Positions 24,905 through 37,763 of a stretch of DNA of 64,000 nt are shown one piece after another (the stretch's first letter is position 1; every line of letters begins with the position of its first letter). A program made the translations under genes and the position numbers. Below the pieces are notes generated by a model. It was not told where the DNA came from and ran no database searches. It saw only the letters and a list, made by a program, of their open reading frames with translations. The stretch spans positions 1,674,001 to 1,738,000 of the forward strand of contig JAVLRN010000009.1 in the NCBI GenBank assembly GCA_032821775.1. The letters are read 5' to 3'. This stretch comes from Sanguinoderma infundibulare (lineage: Eukaryota; Basidiomycota; Agaricomycetes; Polyporales; Polyporaceae).

Positions 24905-25713
24905 ATGGCGACGAACAACAACACCTTCTGGCATGCAGGTGATGCTCTAGATCCATTACAGTCCGCGATGCACACCCTAATACTTTCTATGGCATCGGCA
25001 GGGACTGTCAGCCCCAGCGAACGCGCCGCCCTGCTCAAACAGAAGGGCTTCACGATATGGTTCACCGGCCTCAGCGGCGCAGGCAAGGTGAGCGTCCCGT
25101 CTCGTTCAAACACCCACCTGCCCCCCACCAAGCATCACAACACCCCGAATCACGCCGCTGTAGTCCACGATCGCATGCGCCCTCGAGCAGCACCTCCTGC
25201 ACATGAGCCGCAACAGCTACCGCCTCGACGGCGACAACATCCGCTCCGGCCTCAACCGCGACCTCGCGTTCGACCGCGCCGCGCACGCCGAGAACGTCCG
25301 CCGCATCGCCGAGGTCGCGAAGCTCTTCGCCGACGCGTGCTGCATCCCCGTCGTCGCGTTCATCGCGCCGTTCGCCGAGGGCCGCGCGATGGCGCGTGCG
25401 CTGCACGAGGGCGCCGGGCTGGGGTTCGTGGAGGTGTTCGTCGACGCGCCGCTCGAGGTTGCCGAGGCCCGGGACCCCAAGGGGCTGTACAAGCTGGCTA
25501 GAGAGGGAAAGATCCAAGGTGAGCGTGCGTGTATGCAGTTTGGAGAGATGAACGCTGCTCACGTTGGGCTGTGGGCAAGACTTCACTGGCATCTCGTCGC
25601 CGTACGAGCCTCCGGAGAACCCTGATATACACATCAAGACGGATCAGTGCAGCGTCCAGGATGCTGTAAGAGCGATCATGGATTATTTGGAGGCGAAGGG
25701 TTTCCTGCTTTGA
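24905..25713 (+). CDS. Adenylylsulfate (APS) kinase, copy 2
   Basis: A second complete APS kinase. Exon 1 (MATNNNTFWHA) splices to GTVSPSERAALLKQKG, then FTGLSGAGK/ST with an intron at the same place as in copy 1. It continues through [56 protein letters not shown], an intron after GKIQ, and DFTGISSPYEPP, ending ...MDYLEAKGFLL. The intron present in copy 1 between RIGE and VSKLF is absent here. The middle is markedly GC-rich with C/G third positions. P-loop and substrate-site motifs look intact, so an active enzyme is likely; a specialised role is possible but not shown. Confidence 0.95.
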
Positions 25714-26097
25714 AATTGCGCACCGCGTCGGAGACGCACGACAAGCTGAAGGGTGTTTGACGCGTTTTGTTCCTTGTTGAGTTTTACGGCCCTTTCGGAG
25801 GCGGAATGTACAACGCATATTACGTACTTCATAAGATTGCAGGATTATCCAGACTTGCGAAACCTGTGGAGTCGTCAAATACGGACAGACATCGTCAAGC
25901 AGGGAGAGTAAAAGTACAAGGTTGCAAGGAGCCGGTCGTGATATACTGTACATGCAGTAATGCCTCTAGAGCACGAGCTGATGATGCAGGAAAACCATCC
26001 AGAGTCAGTCACAAACTCTCAACAGCGAAAGCGATTGAACAGAGAAGAGAGAGAATCCGAGTTGAGAGCCGAACGCAGCACAGGCAGCAGACTAGTG
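25714..26097. other. Convergent intergenic region
   Basis: 384 bp between the ends of APS kinase copy 2 (+) and the kinase gene (-). No gene seen. Confidence 0.5.
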
Positions 26098-29095
26098 CTA
26101 CTCAAGAGCGAGAGATAGTGGGTAGGAATTAGGGGTGGCTGTCCGACCGTCCGAAAGCGAAAGGACGTCATCATGAGGATGGCGATCGTACAGAACGACG
26201 TCTTCCGTCTCCTCCTCTATCGTAAGTTGGTCCTGCGAAGCTCGGTCGAGCATCTGCGAGAGCCCAACTTCCACGACGGACATCCATTTCTGTAGATCGT
26301 CGACCGTCCGCGCTAGCTCCGTGTGCGTCAACTCATGCGAATGCATGAGGGGCCCAAGGTCTAACGGTCGTATTGGAGGCAAATCCGAGGGGACGGTAGA
26401 GAACGTCTGGGAACCTCCGAGAGAGAGGGATCGCGAATGAGATGTGTAGGAAACTTCGGACAATGTACGAAGGTCGGTGGAGGACATGGTTGGTTGTGAT
26501 GAGAGGGAGTTCAGTGAGGTCGTTGACGACGAAGCGGTCGAGTTCAGCTGTGTGAGGCTGTGTGGTGATTTTGCAGATCTGGGAGGCACAGGATAGGGCG
26601 CTGGCGAAGGGGGCAGAAGATCGGTGTGACCATGTTTGTGTTCAAAGTTGATGGTCGGGATCTGATGACAAACTTTAGGCAATGTTCATTAAGAATGATG
26701 ACCGTATGCGCTACCTTCAAGACATCCCGGAGACCAGGAAGAGGAATACCTGAGGATGTGCTAAACGTCGACTCCGCAGGGCTACCACTCCTGTCCTGAC
26801 TTTTCGCAAATGGTCGGACAGGCAGATCAAGAGCAGAAGCAGACCCTAAGCGATGCAAACTGGGCCGCCGGGACGGGACCTTCGCGTTAATCACCGAGTT
26901 CTGTGCAGCAGTGAACGGGCTTCCCTCCGTTGTCGCTGTAGCCGACCGTGCACGCATGATCGGCGGTGGTGTTGGAAGAGAGCCACCAGGTGAAGCCATA
27001 CGCTTCGGAAGGATGGATGCATCCAAAGACTGAGAAGTCTGATGGACACTTGAGGTCGTGGAAACTGTGGAAATCGTAGACACACTCGAATGCGTCGGTG
27101 ATCGTCGATCGTGACCGTGGTTCAGTCGGAACGTCGGTACGGGAGAAGGGGTAGCGTTATCCCGATCGGTGCTGAGAGGACTGGGGGTTATGGGCGGGAA
27201 GCGGAAATCGGTGGTGGCGAAGTTGCGTTCTCGCGGCACGGAGGAAAGAGGAGATGATGTGCCGCTGACACTGCTTTGTGACCGCTTCCGACTCATAGGT
27301 GGTGGGTCCGTCATCGTGCGCTCGGGGGATGAGACCGATAGGACGATAGGAAGAGGAGGACTGTCGGCGGTGGGATCTATGTGCGATGGCTCCGGTATCT
27401 CGATGTCGGGTACGCCGCGGTTGGACCTAACCTCACGATACGTCGGTGAGGATTTGCTAAATGGTGGAATGGAAGGATTTCTGTCGCTGTCTGGCGAAGG
27501 AAGGGTCGGTGCAAGCATTCGTGGGATACCAGGGCCGAGAGGGGGGAGGCGCTCTCGTTTTCGATCAATGGGGGAAACGGGAGGAGGCTCATTATCATCC
27601 TGTTCACCGCCGGAAGATTTTGAACGAGGAGCAGAAGCTCGAGGAGGAAACACAAAACTTGATTGTTTCGCAGTGCGTAATTCCTCGCCAAGCATCGGTT
27701 CGGGGGTGGTCAATCCCCTTGCAGGGCTACGACCGCGTGCGGGAAGTGTAGAGAGGTTAAGGGACGGGTTCGTCATGAGAGGATCGTCAGAGGGGGATTC
27801 GAACGTTGGCATGCGGAATGGTTCGGGAGGAGGAGGATCACCATAGTCGAAGAGGTTTCGCAGAGTAGCAGGGACGTTCGCGGGTGGCGGTCGAATTGTC
27901 GACTGTCCGCCTACCGATTCGTCCTCCAAAATCGAGAGCAGCGAGTTGTCGGGTTCAAAGTTGGCCATGCTAGACGATGGTCTCCCTTTATCCACATCAA
28001 ATTCCCAAGGGTATTCATCGTCGATGGACGTGTCTGCTTGTTGACTAAGATCCCCATAAGAACCACAATTTTCGGGGCATGACCACATTGGAAGAAGACA
28101 CGTACTTGCGCTCTCGTTCCTCTTCTTCCTCCCACGGAAGAGGTGCGGCCATACTGGCGCGAGAACCGCCACCTTTCGTCCACGCATCATAGCGGAGGAT
28201 CAGGTCCTTCAAAACAGTAACAGGGACCTTGCGGATGGACGCGATCCATTTTGTCTTCGATAATTCGTCCGCAGACAGTCGCTACAGCCGATCGGCGTCA
28301 GCACACGAACGCAGGTTTGGGCCGGAGGATACGTACATCTGCAGGTGACTCCCGCAAACACGCCGCCACAAAATCCCGGAGATCCTTGCTACCTTCTCCT
28401 TCCACCAGCCTTGGCGGTTTCATTCGTGGGATTAGCTGAATGAGCTTCGCCTGGTCCACGATGTGTGCATTTGGGGCGCTCCCCTTGATCATTTCATAGA
28501 TCATGATACCCAAGCTCCAGATGTCAGCCTTGGTGTCGTACGCAGATGCATGAGCAACCTCGGGCGCCATCCAGTGGGGTGTCCCGACAAGAGTGTTCCG
28601 CTTGCTAGAAGCCGTCACGAGCAGCGCAGAGACACCAAAGTCGCATATCATGACCTTCCCCGTGGAGGTGACGAGAATATTCGCGGCCTTGAGGTCGCGG
28701 TGGATGATAGACGACTTGTGGAGGTAGCTGAGGCCGTTTAGGACTTCGCGGGTGATGACCGAGACGTACTTTTCCTCCACCACGCCATCTTTGCACGCCT
28801 TCATAAGTGTTCGAACGCTACCTCCCTGCGCGTACTCCATGACGATCCAGACCCTGGGGCCGTCCATGAAGCACCCGAAATACTTGGTGACATTGGGGGC
28901 GTCCCGAAGCTGGGTGAGAAGCGCGACCTCGCGCTGGATGTCTCCGACATCGTCGTCCTCGGTGTCCAGGTCGATGATTTTGAGCGCTACCACTTCTCCC
29001 GTGTGGAGGTCCCTGCCCTTGTGCACGGAGCCGTATGCGCCCTTGCCCACCGTCTCAAGGCGTTGATAAAGTTGATGGACGGAGACCTGCGGCAT
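26098..29095 (-). CDS. KIC1: Germinal-centre/Ste20 family protein kinase (Nak1/Kic1 type)
   Basis: Kic1/Nak1 kinases act in the RAM/MOR pathway controlling polarity, septation and the wall. The N-terminal kinase domain (about residues 8-265) shows VGKGAYGSV, the Lys in VVALKIIDLD, HRDLKAANIL, CDFGVSALL and the GCK signature GTPHWMAPEV. After an intron near 28336 comes the end of the domain and a linker with LILRYDAWTKGG and PLPWEEEEERER. The rest, about 550 residues, is Ser/Pro-rich and probably disordered, followed by a C-terminal helical segment around MHSHELTHTELARTVDDLQK. The start at MPQVSVHQLY places the kinase domain right at the N-terminus, as in the family. Confidence 0.92.
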
Positions 29096-29551
29096 CGTTC
29101 ACTGATCCCGGGAGGAGGCTACGAGTTGCGTGGAGACAGGGAGGGTGGAGAAGACTCGGGATGTTAAGAACCAGCCCGGAAGTAAGAGTCATGGAGAAGC
29201 AGTCCTGCGACGAGAAGCAACCAGGATACGCGTCAAAGAAGGCGAGCGGAAGAGTAGAACATGAGGCAGTTTGACCGAGCTCCGAGTCGACGAAGGACAG
29301 CGACAAGACCACCAACGTTGAACGCACGAGCGAGTCCGTCCGGCGTTTGCCCGTCTCAGTCGCACAGCTTCACGCACACATCATTCTCTCTCCTTCCGAC
29401 ACCTTTACCCTCGTTAACAAAATTCATCCTCATGTAAGAGCACACTTTTAGACAGTAGCAAAAATAGCATTTGACATTCCAGACACAAAGAGGGCCGTGC
29501 ACGAAATATGCCTATCTAGAACCAAAGGACGTGCCATCCTCGAGCTTGAGT
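29096..29551. other. Intergenic region
   Basis: 456 bp between the kinase start and the end of the rhamnogalacturonase gene, both on the minus strand. No gene seen; presumed kinase promoter. Confidence 0.5.
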
Positions 29552-31489
29552 CTACTTGTTCTTCGCAAGCGGACTGATTTGAGCGAGGCCAGGGAAGTAG
29601 GCTGTCGGAATGGTCCTAAATGCTTTCCGATCAACATGTACTCCAACAGGAACAGATGGGCACACTTACGGCGTCGGGATGGCAGCGTTCGTGGCGTATC
29701 CAGAAGCAAGGTCTCCAGCCATTGTTTTCGGGGTCGAGTACCCAGCCGGTTTCGTGGCAGACTGCGTGACCTTCGCATAGGCGGTGTAGGATGTGCCGCT
29801 CTTGAGGCAGAGACCGCTACCGTACGCACTCTCGCACTTCACCACAGCTTTGTCGGTCTGCGACCACATGTTCACGTTGCTGAGGGTGATGCCGTGGCAA
29901 GGCGCGCCGTCCGCGCAAATGAGCTGGACAGGCGGCCGCTGGACACCGTCAACGACGTTACCGTCCCAGTTCTGCAGGGGGCCAATGCTCAAGGATCAAA
30001 TCGAAATGGTCAAGGTGGGATAACGTACGGAGAAGGTGATGTTAGAAAGTTCAACACCTGCCCCCGTGCCGGCGGTTTGCGACGACCAATATTGATCAAT
30101 GTTGAGACCGTATGCAGTTCCCCTGGAGATGAAGTCCTGGAACTGGACGTTCTTGACGTACCCAGAGCCGTGGTTGCTCTTGATCATGAACGCCTGATTG
30201 CCGCCGTTGGTGTAGATGTTCCTGAGCCAATGCTCAGAACGTAGAAGTTCCCAAATGAAGGGATATCTCGCACCTGTAGAGCACATTCTGAATAGCCGTG
30301 CCATCAGAAAGACTGCCAATGGCACTGCCACCCGACTGGTTGCACCAAACTGAGAATATAGTGTCGGTCATTTTCGCACATGAGCAGGGCAGAGAATACT
30401 CACTGCGCTCGACGAGGATGTTGCTAGCAGGAGACTTGAAGTGAACATGAAGCATCAGTACAAACTCCACCGGACGTCACTAACAATGCGCACCTTGACA
30501 GTGACACACTCGTCGCGGTTCGTGACTTCAACGTCATGGATCCAGTGGTTAGTTCCCCACACATCTACGCCATCAGAACCACCAAGGTTTGCACCTATCG
30601 ATGATGGCAATTGAGCATCCGAGAAAGAGAAGATGATGACCTGAAGACGAACCTCGGATGGCCATGTTGTAGACCTCTCCATTCGAGCCGGATTGAATGA
30701 CGAGGTGAAACTCGGGCGCTGTAATCCGATCAGTCCGTGAGCAATGCCAGTCGACTTGATGACGACTTACAGTCAACAAGAATGAGATCGTGAACGGAAA
30801 AATTCTGAGAGTTTATGATACGGATCAGACGTGGCCTGGAAAGGATGAGCACCGCATTACAGAAGCCGACAGACAGGTACTACTTAGACTCACCCTGCGT
30901 TGCGGGCCTGGTATCCATGACCTTGGATGCCGCCGGCGCTGTTTGCCGAATAGAATTCGAAGTCGTTGGCGTTCTCGATGGCGATCATGTTCCCACCAGT
31001 GGTCGCTGTCCAAGGCCGTCATACATGGGACACGGGCCAGCTAGAGAGGAGGTAGACATACCCGTCCGGGTGATCAAGCCATCAAGACGGAAAGCCCACT
31101 TTGTGCCGTGGTTGAGTGTGACCCAAGTCGCCATGTTGTAGTTGCCTGATGATGGCATCCTTCAGTCAGCAATCGTTCGCATGGCCACGGTGCATTTTCA
31201 CGTACCAGCAGGGACATACAGCGTCGAACCAGAATTCTGCGTGACACAGTTCTGAAGAGACATTGTGCTCAGCTATACACGGCATAGAGCATAATTAGGA
31301 GCTACTTACATTGAACGTGCTGGTAATGGCTGGGCCAATGTCGCTGGAGCCGACTGTCCCGCCATAGTCCAGGACATTACAGATGTGGCTTTTCGCCGAG
31401 AGCGGGGTGGTAGGTCCAACGCTACCCGACAGCTGGGCAGACGCCACAGCAGCGAGAGCGACGGCAGCCAAGAGTGACTTGAAGCTCAT
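29552..31489 (-). CDS. rhgA: Secreted GH28 rhamnogalacturonase (RhgA type)
   Basis: Rhamnogalacturonan hydrolases cut the GalA-Rha backbone of hairy pectin outside the cell. A signal peptide ([18 protein letters not shown]) leads to [13 protein letters not shown] and [19 protein letters not shown]. The beta-helix carries the rhamnogalacturonase form of the GH28 active site, [18 protein letters not shown] with RDECVTVK following, and later [17 protein letters not shown] and [13 protein letters not shown]. Many short introns. The frame appears to stop after AAIPTP at 29666, but splicing at GTAAGT there adds [19 protein letters not shown], which matches the known family C-terminus; I therefore end the gene at 29552. 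Confidence 0.92.
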
Positions 31490-32428
31490 GTCGATATGAG
31501 AACGGAGAGCGAGGCTCTAAGTGGTAGCAAAACGCTGCATGCCAGGAAGGCTTTTATAACCTCAAAAGACTGACTGTCTTGGTTTGTCGTCACAGAAGCC
31601 CGAGGCATATCCGATTAAGTTTCCGAGGGTTGCATGTGAAGGTGCCGTCCCGGTTGTCCAGTCTCCAAGGGGGGAGAGAACGGTAAAACAAAAACCCGCG
31701 CAGGGCGTCCAGAGCCGCCCGGAGCCGAGAGAATCGGAAGATGGGTATCGTTAGGCTGGCACAGGTTTCCATGGTCCATACCCAAAAGACAGTCGAGCTC
31801 TGTCGCACATGGGTTATGCATCATAAGGGTACCAGAGAATAACCGTATGAGGCGGCCGCGCCGTAGCCCGGGTATCAGAGTTCCTGGACCACCGGAAAGA
31901 GCTCCAGTATGAATGCGTAACCACCAGGACAGGGACATGTGTCGACAGAAGCTTGCGCCAAATCGTGTCACCATGGACGAATTGACAAGCGAGGTTTTTG
32001 CGTTGAAGTGAGCGGTCCGTTTTGGAGCTAGAAGAGCTTCCAGTGGTCCTCGTGGAGATGCGGTGGAGATGCGAGGTAGATGCGAAGTATTTGACAAAAT
32101 CTTCACAAAGGTTGGTTGCCTGACCTTGACCGGGGCATGAGCCTGATGTCCTCGAGACTTGGCGCCGAGTGCGTTGCTATGGGCTCGGGCCGCGACGCCA
32201 TTGGGAACCGGTAACAGTAGAGCACTCTAGCGTAGAGCTTGCCACCTGTGCTAAGTGCCTGTAGGTTTCACGGCAGACGCAGGTGGTTTTCCAGGTCCGT
32301 TTTGCAAGATGCACTGTCACGGTCGTCGCGGAGTCCCGAGAGAAGGATGCAGTGTCGAGACCTGGATCAGAGCGCTTAACAAAGTTGCACACCAAGTCGA
32401 ACCCTAGATCGAGGTTTGCGGCTTCACC
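31490..32428. other. Divergent promoter region of rhamnogalacturonase and eIF2B gamma
   Basis: 939 bp between divergent genes. A 163-residue minus ORF (31615-32106) lacks any family pattern. No transposon or RNA gene was recognised. Confidence 0.5.
31551..31558 (-). promoter_or_regulatory. TATA box of rhamnogalacturonase gene
   Basis: TATAAAAG on the minus strand lies about 62 bp upstream of the ATG, consistent with an inducible secreted-enzyme promoter. Confidence 0.5.
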
Positions 32429-34383
32429 ATGGACTTCGACGAGTCATCCAACAAGATCGTAACGCGCGAGTTTCTCGCGGTAGTCCTTGCGGGCTTCGGA
32501 AACGAGTGAGTTGTCATAAATCTTTCAGGGATGCTCAGGACTAACATGTTTTGTCTAGACTTATACCACTCACGAGCAATCATGGAGACGAACCATCTCC
32601 CAAAGCTTTGCTTCCCATTGCCAACAAACCAATGATAGAATACCCTCTATCATGGCTAGAGCAGTCTGGCATAACTGGTAAGGATTTTTTTCCGAGTTGA
32701 GACAACCTACTGACGTTTTTCTCCAGACATCCTACTGATTTGTCCGACATCGCATCGTTCCGCGATGACCAACTACATGCAATCCGACATTTCCTCCTCC
32801 TTCCCATCTCTCAGGATTGACCTGCAGACATACGAGGAGTCACAGGACCTCGCAGTGGGGACCTGCACTCTCCTTCGACACTTTTCGTCGCGCATCCAAT
32901 CGGACTTCATAATCCTCCCCTGCGACTTCGTCCCCCCGCCCGCCCTTTCCCTTACCCAGCTCCTAAACAAGTTCCGTACAGAGACGACGTATGACGGCTC
33001 GATTGCCACCGCTTGCTTCTACGAGGCAAGCCGTTCAGATAAAGCGACGGCTACCGAGGAGTGGGGCATCCTCCCATCAAATGTGCCCATTGTATTCGAC
33101 GAACGGTCCGGAACGCTGCTGCATGTCGACACGCCCGATGACATCGACAAGAACAACGAGGAGTTTGAGCTGCGCATGAGCCTTCTCTCGCAGTCAGTAT
33201 ATGACTAATTGCGGGGATACTCACCTCCGATACACCCCGGCTGACATCTCGCGTGCCCAGATACCCGCGGACGAAGCTTTCCTCGAGTTTCCGGGACTCG
33301 CACGTCTACGTCTGCAAAAGGACCGTCCTCGACGCGCTCAGCGAGAAGGCCCACCTCGACTCCATCCGCGACGAGTTCATTCCCTGGTTGTGCAAACCGC
33401 AGTATCAACGGACCCGGCGGGAGAAGTACGGAAACAGTGAGCGTCGCCGTCTTTGCAACGTTGCATGCCGACTAACGAGAGCCACGCACTGCAGTCCTCA
33501 GCCCGGTATCAAATACCGTCTCACAGGGACTAGCCCTCAAGCACTCGACGCTCCACCTGCCCGCCCAAAAGCACCGTCTACGAAAATCGGCTGCAGACGA
33601 AGGATCGGACGACGAACCTCTACGATCAGTCGTACCTTCGCCCGTGGAGGACGAGGACGAAGACGCGGCCGAGCCTAGCCTGCGCGTCGGTCTCGTCGCG
33701 CACCGTGCGTCGTCTGGCTTCGCGTCCCGCGCGAACAACCTCCACTCGTACCTGGAGCTCAACCGCTTCGTCAGTTCCCTCCTTCTCCCCCTCCTTCGTG
33801 TCACTGACAAACTCTCTAACTCATTGTTGTTTGCAGTTCCTTGGCCAGACGAGCTACAGCCTCCCCACAGACCCCGAAAACCGCTCACTCATCGACCACA
33901 AGGCTCAAATCTCCGCGGATTCCACGGTCGGGCGTTCGACGCGGATCGAGGAGCGTGCAAGTATCAAGCGGTCGGTGATCGGGAAGCACTGCGTTATTGG
34001 CAAGATGACCAAGATCGTCGGCTGCGTGATACTCGACCATTGTGTTATCGCGGATGGGTGAGTCTCGGGTGTCTCTTCAGAGGGCTTGTCTGACGATGCC
34101 GGAGGAAATAGCGCGAAGTTGGAGGGCTGCATCCTTGGGACGTACACCAAGGTCGGCGCCAAAGCGGACTTGTCTCGCTGTGTCACTCAGCCTGGCTACG
34201 AGGTCCCTGCAGGCGGTGAGCTGCCCCCGCGCGTTCAGTTCTTTATTCATTGCGCTGATGCCACGATCAGAAAGCGCGAAAGCCGAGAAACTCGAAGTCT
34301 CAGACTGGACCGCCCACGAGACCTCCGAAGACCAGGACTCCGACGAAGACGACGAGAGCACTGAGGAAGAGAGCGACGACTAA
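32429..34383 (+). CDS. GCD1: Translation initiation factor eIF2B gamma subunit
   Basis: eIF2B gamma/Gcd1 is part of the nucleotide-exchange factor for eIF2. The N-terminal nucleotidyltransferase-like domain is clear: [14 protein letters not shown] (joined across a small intron in GNE/LIP), then [19 protein letters not shown] and WLEQSGI. The middle has [17 protein letters not shown] and [11 protein letters not shown]. The C-terminal left-handed beta-helix has repeats such as [38 protein letters not shown] and [19 protein letters not shown]. The tail is strongly acidic ([14 protein letters not shown]). Several short introns. The gene ends 129 bp from the convergent eIF3c gene. Confidence 0.95.
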
Positions 34384-34512
34384 CGGAAGTATTCATATAC
34401 ATGACTGTGTGTATGCTAGCGATACAACAGTACAGTACAAGATGGCAGAAGCGATATACATATATGTATCCATAGCTTGATCGTGAACGGTCGTAACAAG
34501 GCCGCACGCCGC

Positions 34513-37430
34513 TCACCGGTTTCTTTGCGTGTTGCCAGCCATCTGTGACCCAAGTCCCTGTGCGAAGCGTGCACCGCGGCCGCCCCGTGCTCCACCTACA
34601 ACGCGACACATCGGTAAACTGAAGTAAACTGAAAGGCAAACGTTGCTTACCACGAGCACCGCCCCTTCGATCACCACGACGACTCCTCTCTTGCGTCTGC
34701 TCCCCGCGCTTGTCGCCCTTGCCACCATCCGCGCGCTCGCTCCAGCCAGTGCTGACCCCGAGCTTCTGGTCGAGCGCCTTCTCGTTCTGCTCGACCAGCG
34801 TGTTCACCTTGTCCGCCAACGTCTGCGCGAGCTGCTGCGTACGCGTGAGGTCAACGCGGTTGAACACGACGACGCCAGCCGCCTGGTCAAGCGCCGCCTG
34901 GAGCTCCTCGCTCCAGATCATCTTCGACACGAGCGACGTCACGGACCGGAGCGGGAGCGAGAACGTCTTGGCGAGCAGCGAGAGCGAGAGCGTGCTGTAG
35001 TGCGGCGCGTACGTGAAGAGGTACGTCCGGAGGCCCTCCTCCTGGATCCGCTTCGCGAGCATCTCCTTGACCGCGGCGCACTCGGGCATGAGGCTCCAGA
35101 TCTTGATGCTCTGGATCAGGTCCCGGCACTTCTCCCACTCGCCGTCTTGGAGCGCCTTGCTCGCCTGCATGATGTGGTCGCGCGTGCTCTCCGGCGGACC
35201 CGTGAACACTTGCCTGTCGGCGAAGTCGAGCAGGCGGCGGAACGGTTTCGAGATCGCCTTACGCTTCTGTTCCTCGGAGTCGATGCTGGCAAGCAGAGGA
35301 ATCTCCACTAGCATGCTCGACACAAGGAAAGCAGCCTCGAGCAGCTCGGTATTGATATGCATGTGGAAAGGAAGCTGTCGTTGCCGCTCGGCCTTCTCCT
35401 GCTCCGGCGTGAGAACCTGATACCGCTGCTGGTGCACACCTTGTGCGAGCAGTTCCTTCACGCGCTGCGTCGCGAAGATGTCCTGAAGCGTTGCTTGAGA
35501 CTCCTTGATGAGACCACAGCGGAACGCGCTAAGGCCCAATTGGACAACGGTCCGGTTGTAGAGAATCTGCGTGGCAACGTCGGCATTGTGAATCGACTCC
35601 TGGAGGTGTGACATGAGCAACATGTCGCGTGCGGTGTGGAAGTCGTTGTGTAGGGCGAAGTGGTAGATGTGGCATAGCATCGCACGGGTACGGAGAAGGG
35701 AGTTGCCAGACTTGTAGAGGTGGACGCAGAGGGAGTGAATGAGGGAGGAGGTCTTGTCATCAGCCGCAAGCACCACTGAGGGCTTCAGATCGGAGGAAGC
35801 GACCGTCGCTTCGAGAGCGAGAACGACAGGATCCGGCTATGACGCAGCTTTAGCCAGGTGTATCACAGTTAGAACGAGGGGACCCGTTACCTTTGAGTAG
35901 ATGTGCTCAAGACGGCGCATGACGACGCGGCCAAGAGGGTCTTCCTGCTTGACACTCTCGTACAGGGCTTGTGCGCGGCAGATGGTACTGTACAGGCCCT
36001 TCTCATCTTTCAAACGGTCGACGTACTCCGTTCCATGGGGGTCGATGTTCTGGAGGCTCTTGGTGAACTCATCGTCGAGACGGTCGACAAAACTGATGAC
36101 ACTGCCGCGGATGCGGACAATACCATCCTTCTCGGTCTCTGGCGCGCGTTCTGCAAGCTCGTCGTAGTCTTCTGTGATCTCCTGGATCGAGTACCCACGC
36201 TCCTTCGCCACGATGGAGATGAGCTGATCCACCTCGCGCTGGGCCGACGACCACAGCTCCGCGGGCATGTGGGTCGTAACCGAGGAATTGTAGTCAAAGC
36301 GGGAGGCGACCAAGGCAAGTAGAACACGTATCCGTTGGTACGAAGTCACCGAAACCTCCAAGAGCTTCTCGAGAATACGGATTTGCTCCGATCGGTCGGT
36401 ATTCTGCGAGAGATGTGGTTTGAAAAGGGCGCAAATCGCAGGGAATGCTTGACAATAACTTACTTTCTTACCACGGGCCTCCTGCACAACCTGAAGGTTT
36501 TTGAAGATACTCTCGGGTGTGAACTGGATGGCCTTGCCACCCTTACCCACGGTCGTGAACTCCTCGTCCTCTTCCTCATCGCCCGTCCTCGCCCCCCTCG
36601 CTCTGACGGGCGCGGGCGCAGGCGCAGCTCCGGGTTGGACGGAAGCTTGGTATTCGCGTTCAAAGCCTTCAGGATCCTACCCACAGCTTTCAATGCAAAC
36701 CGCTCAAAGCATATCGGGGCGCAGCGTACCTCTTGGAAGCGCTTGACCTCCTTCTCAAACTCCTTCTGGAGCTTCTTCACCTTCTGCTTAACGGCGGTGA
36801 GCGCACGAGCATTGCTGGCGTTCATCTTTTTCTTAGACTCCTTGTCCTTCGCAACTGCTGCGTTGAGCGAGTTCTCGAGGTTGACCAGAGTCCGGATGAA
36901 GAATGGAGGTACAGGCTCGGAGACATTTTGTTGTCGCTGCACCATACGAGAGAGCTTGTCGAACTCTATAGCATCGTAAGGACGGCTGAGTGAGCGGGAA
37001 ATGCCCTCATGGATGAAAACAGATTTGCCGTACCGTTTGAGATGGCAACCCAGTCATTGATATTCAAGGCATTGTTCATCGACTTGCCTGTCGCCTCCAT
37101 CTCGTCCAACCTCTTGTCTTTCGCACTCTTAACCACCCGCTTCACGTCCTCATCCGATTCTTCGTCCGACGACGCTCCGTGCACGAACCTCCCCAGCTTC
37201 GGCTTCTGCTGCGCCTGCTCCCCCTCGTCGCTGCTCATCTCACTCTCTTCCTCATCCGAGGACTCGTCCGAGTCGGAATCGCCTGCTGTTTTCAGGAATC
37301 GGGACATGGCCGGCTTCCCCGCGGGCGCGGCCTGCTTCGGGGTCTCGTCGTCGCTGGACATGAGCTCCTCCTCCTCAGAGGAAGAGCTGTCGGAATCGGA
37401 ATCACCGGCTGCACGGAAGAATCGAGACAT
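34513..37430 (-). CDS. NIP1: Translation initiation factor eIF3 subunit c
   Basis: eIF3c is a core subunit of the 43S-binding eIF3 complex; its N-terminus contacts eIF1 and eIF5. It starts [14 protein letters not shown], followed by acidic Ser-rich tracts and [15 protein letters not shown], the family N-terminal signature. A basic coiled segment ([20 protein letters not shown]), then [20 protein letters not shown] and, in the PCI region, [47 protein letters not shown] and [15 protein letters not shown]. The C-terminus is Arg/Gly-rich ([21 protein letters not shown]), crossing an intron near 34590-34652, and ends MAGNTQRNR. About 850 residues, the usual length. Confidence 0.95.
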
Positions 37431-37763
37431 GGCGTGCGGCTAGTTTAGAAAGGTCGACCAAGGAGTCTACAAGGAGTGCGCTGGAAGCGAGAGTGGCGAC
37501 GTCGTTGTCGAGATGCGGGGACCGATGACTGCTCGAAAAATTGGGTTTCGGCATCAAGCGCAGAAATTCGATTATGTAATAAACACCTCTTGCCATATCA
37601 AGTATTTCCCGACGCACTTATTCGACAAGTAAACAGAGTACTGTCAAGGTGGTATAGTTTTCGTAGACAGAGTGGTCATTTCAACAGAGTCTAGAAAAGG
37701 AACAAACTAACAATACAATATAGACAAGGAACCTCCAGTCACTTCCCCTCTTCCACAGGCTGT

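Noticed and set aside
23400..25713. One fused or two-domain APS kinase gene
   Set aside because: Copy 1 has its own stop at 24551, and copy 2 has its own ATG and a TATA element, so they are two genes.
31615..32106. 163-residue minus ORF between rhamnogalacturonase and eIF2B gamma
   Set aside because: No domain, poor composition and no splice-linked extension; it lies in a divergent promoter region.
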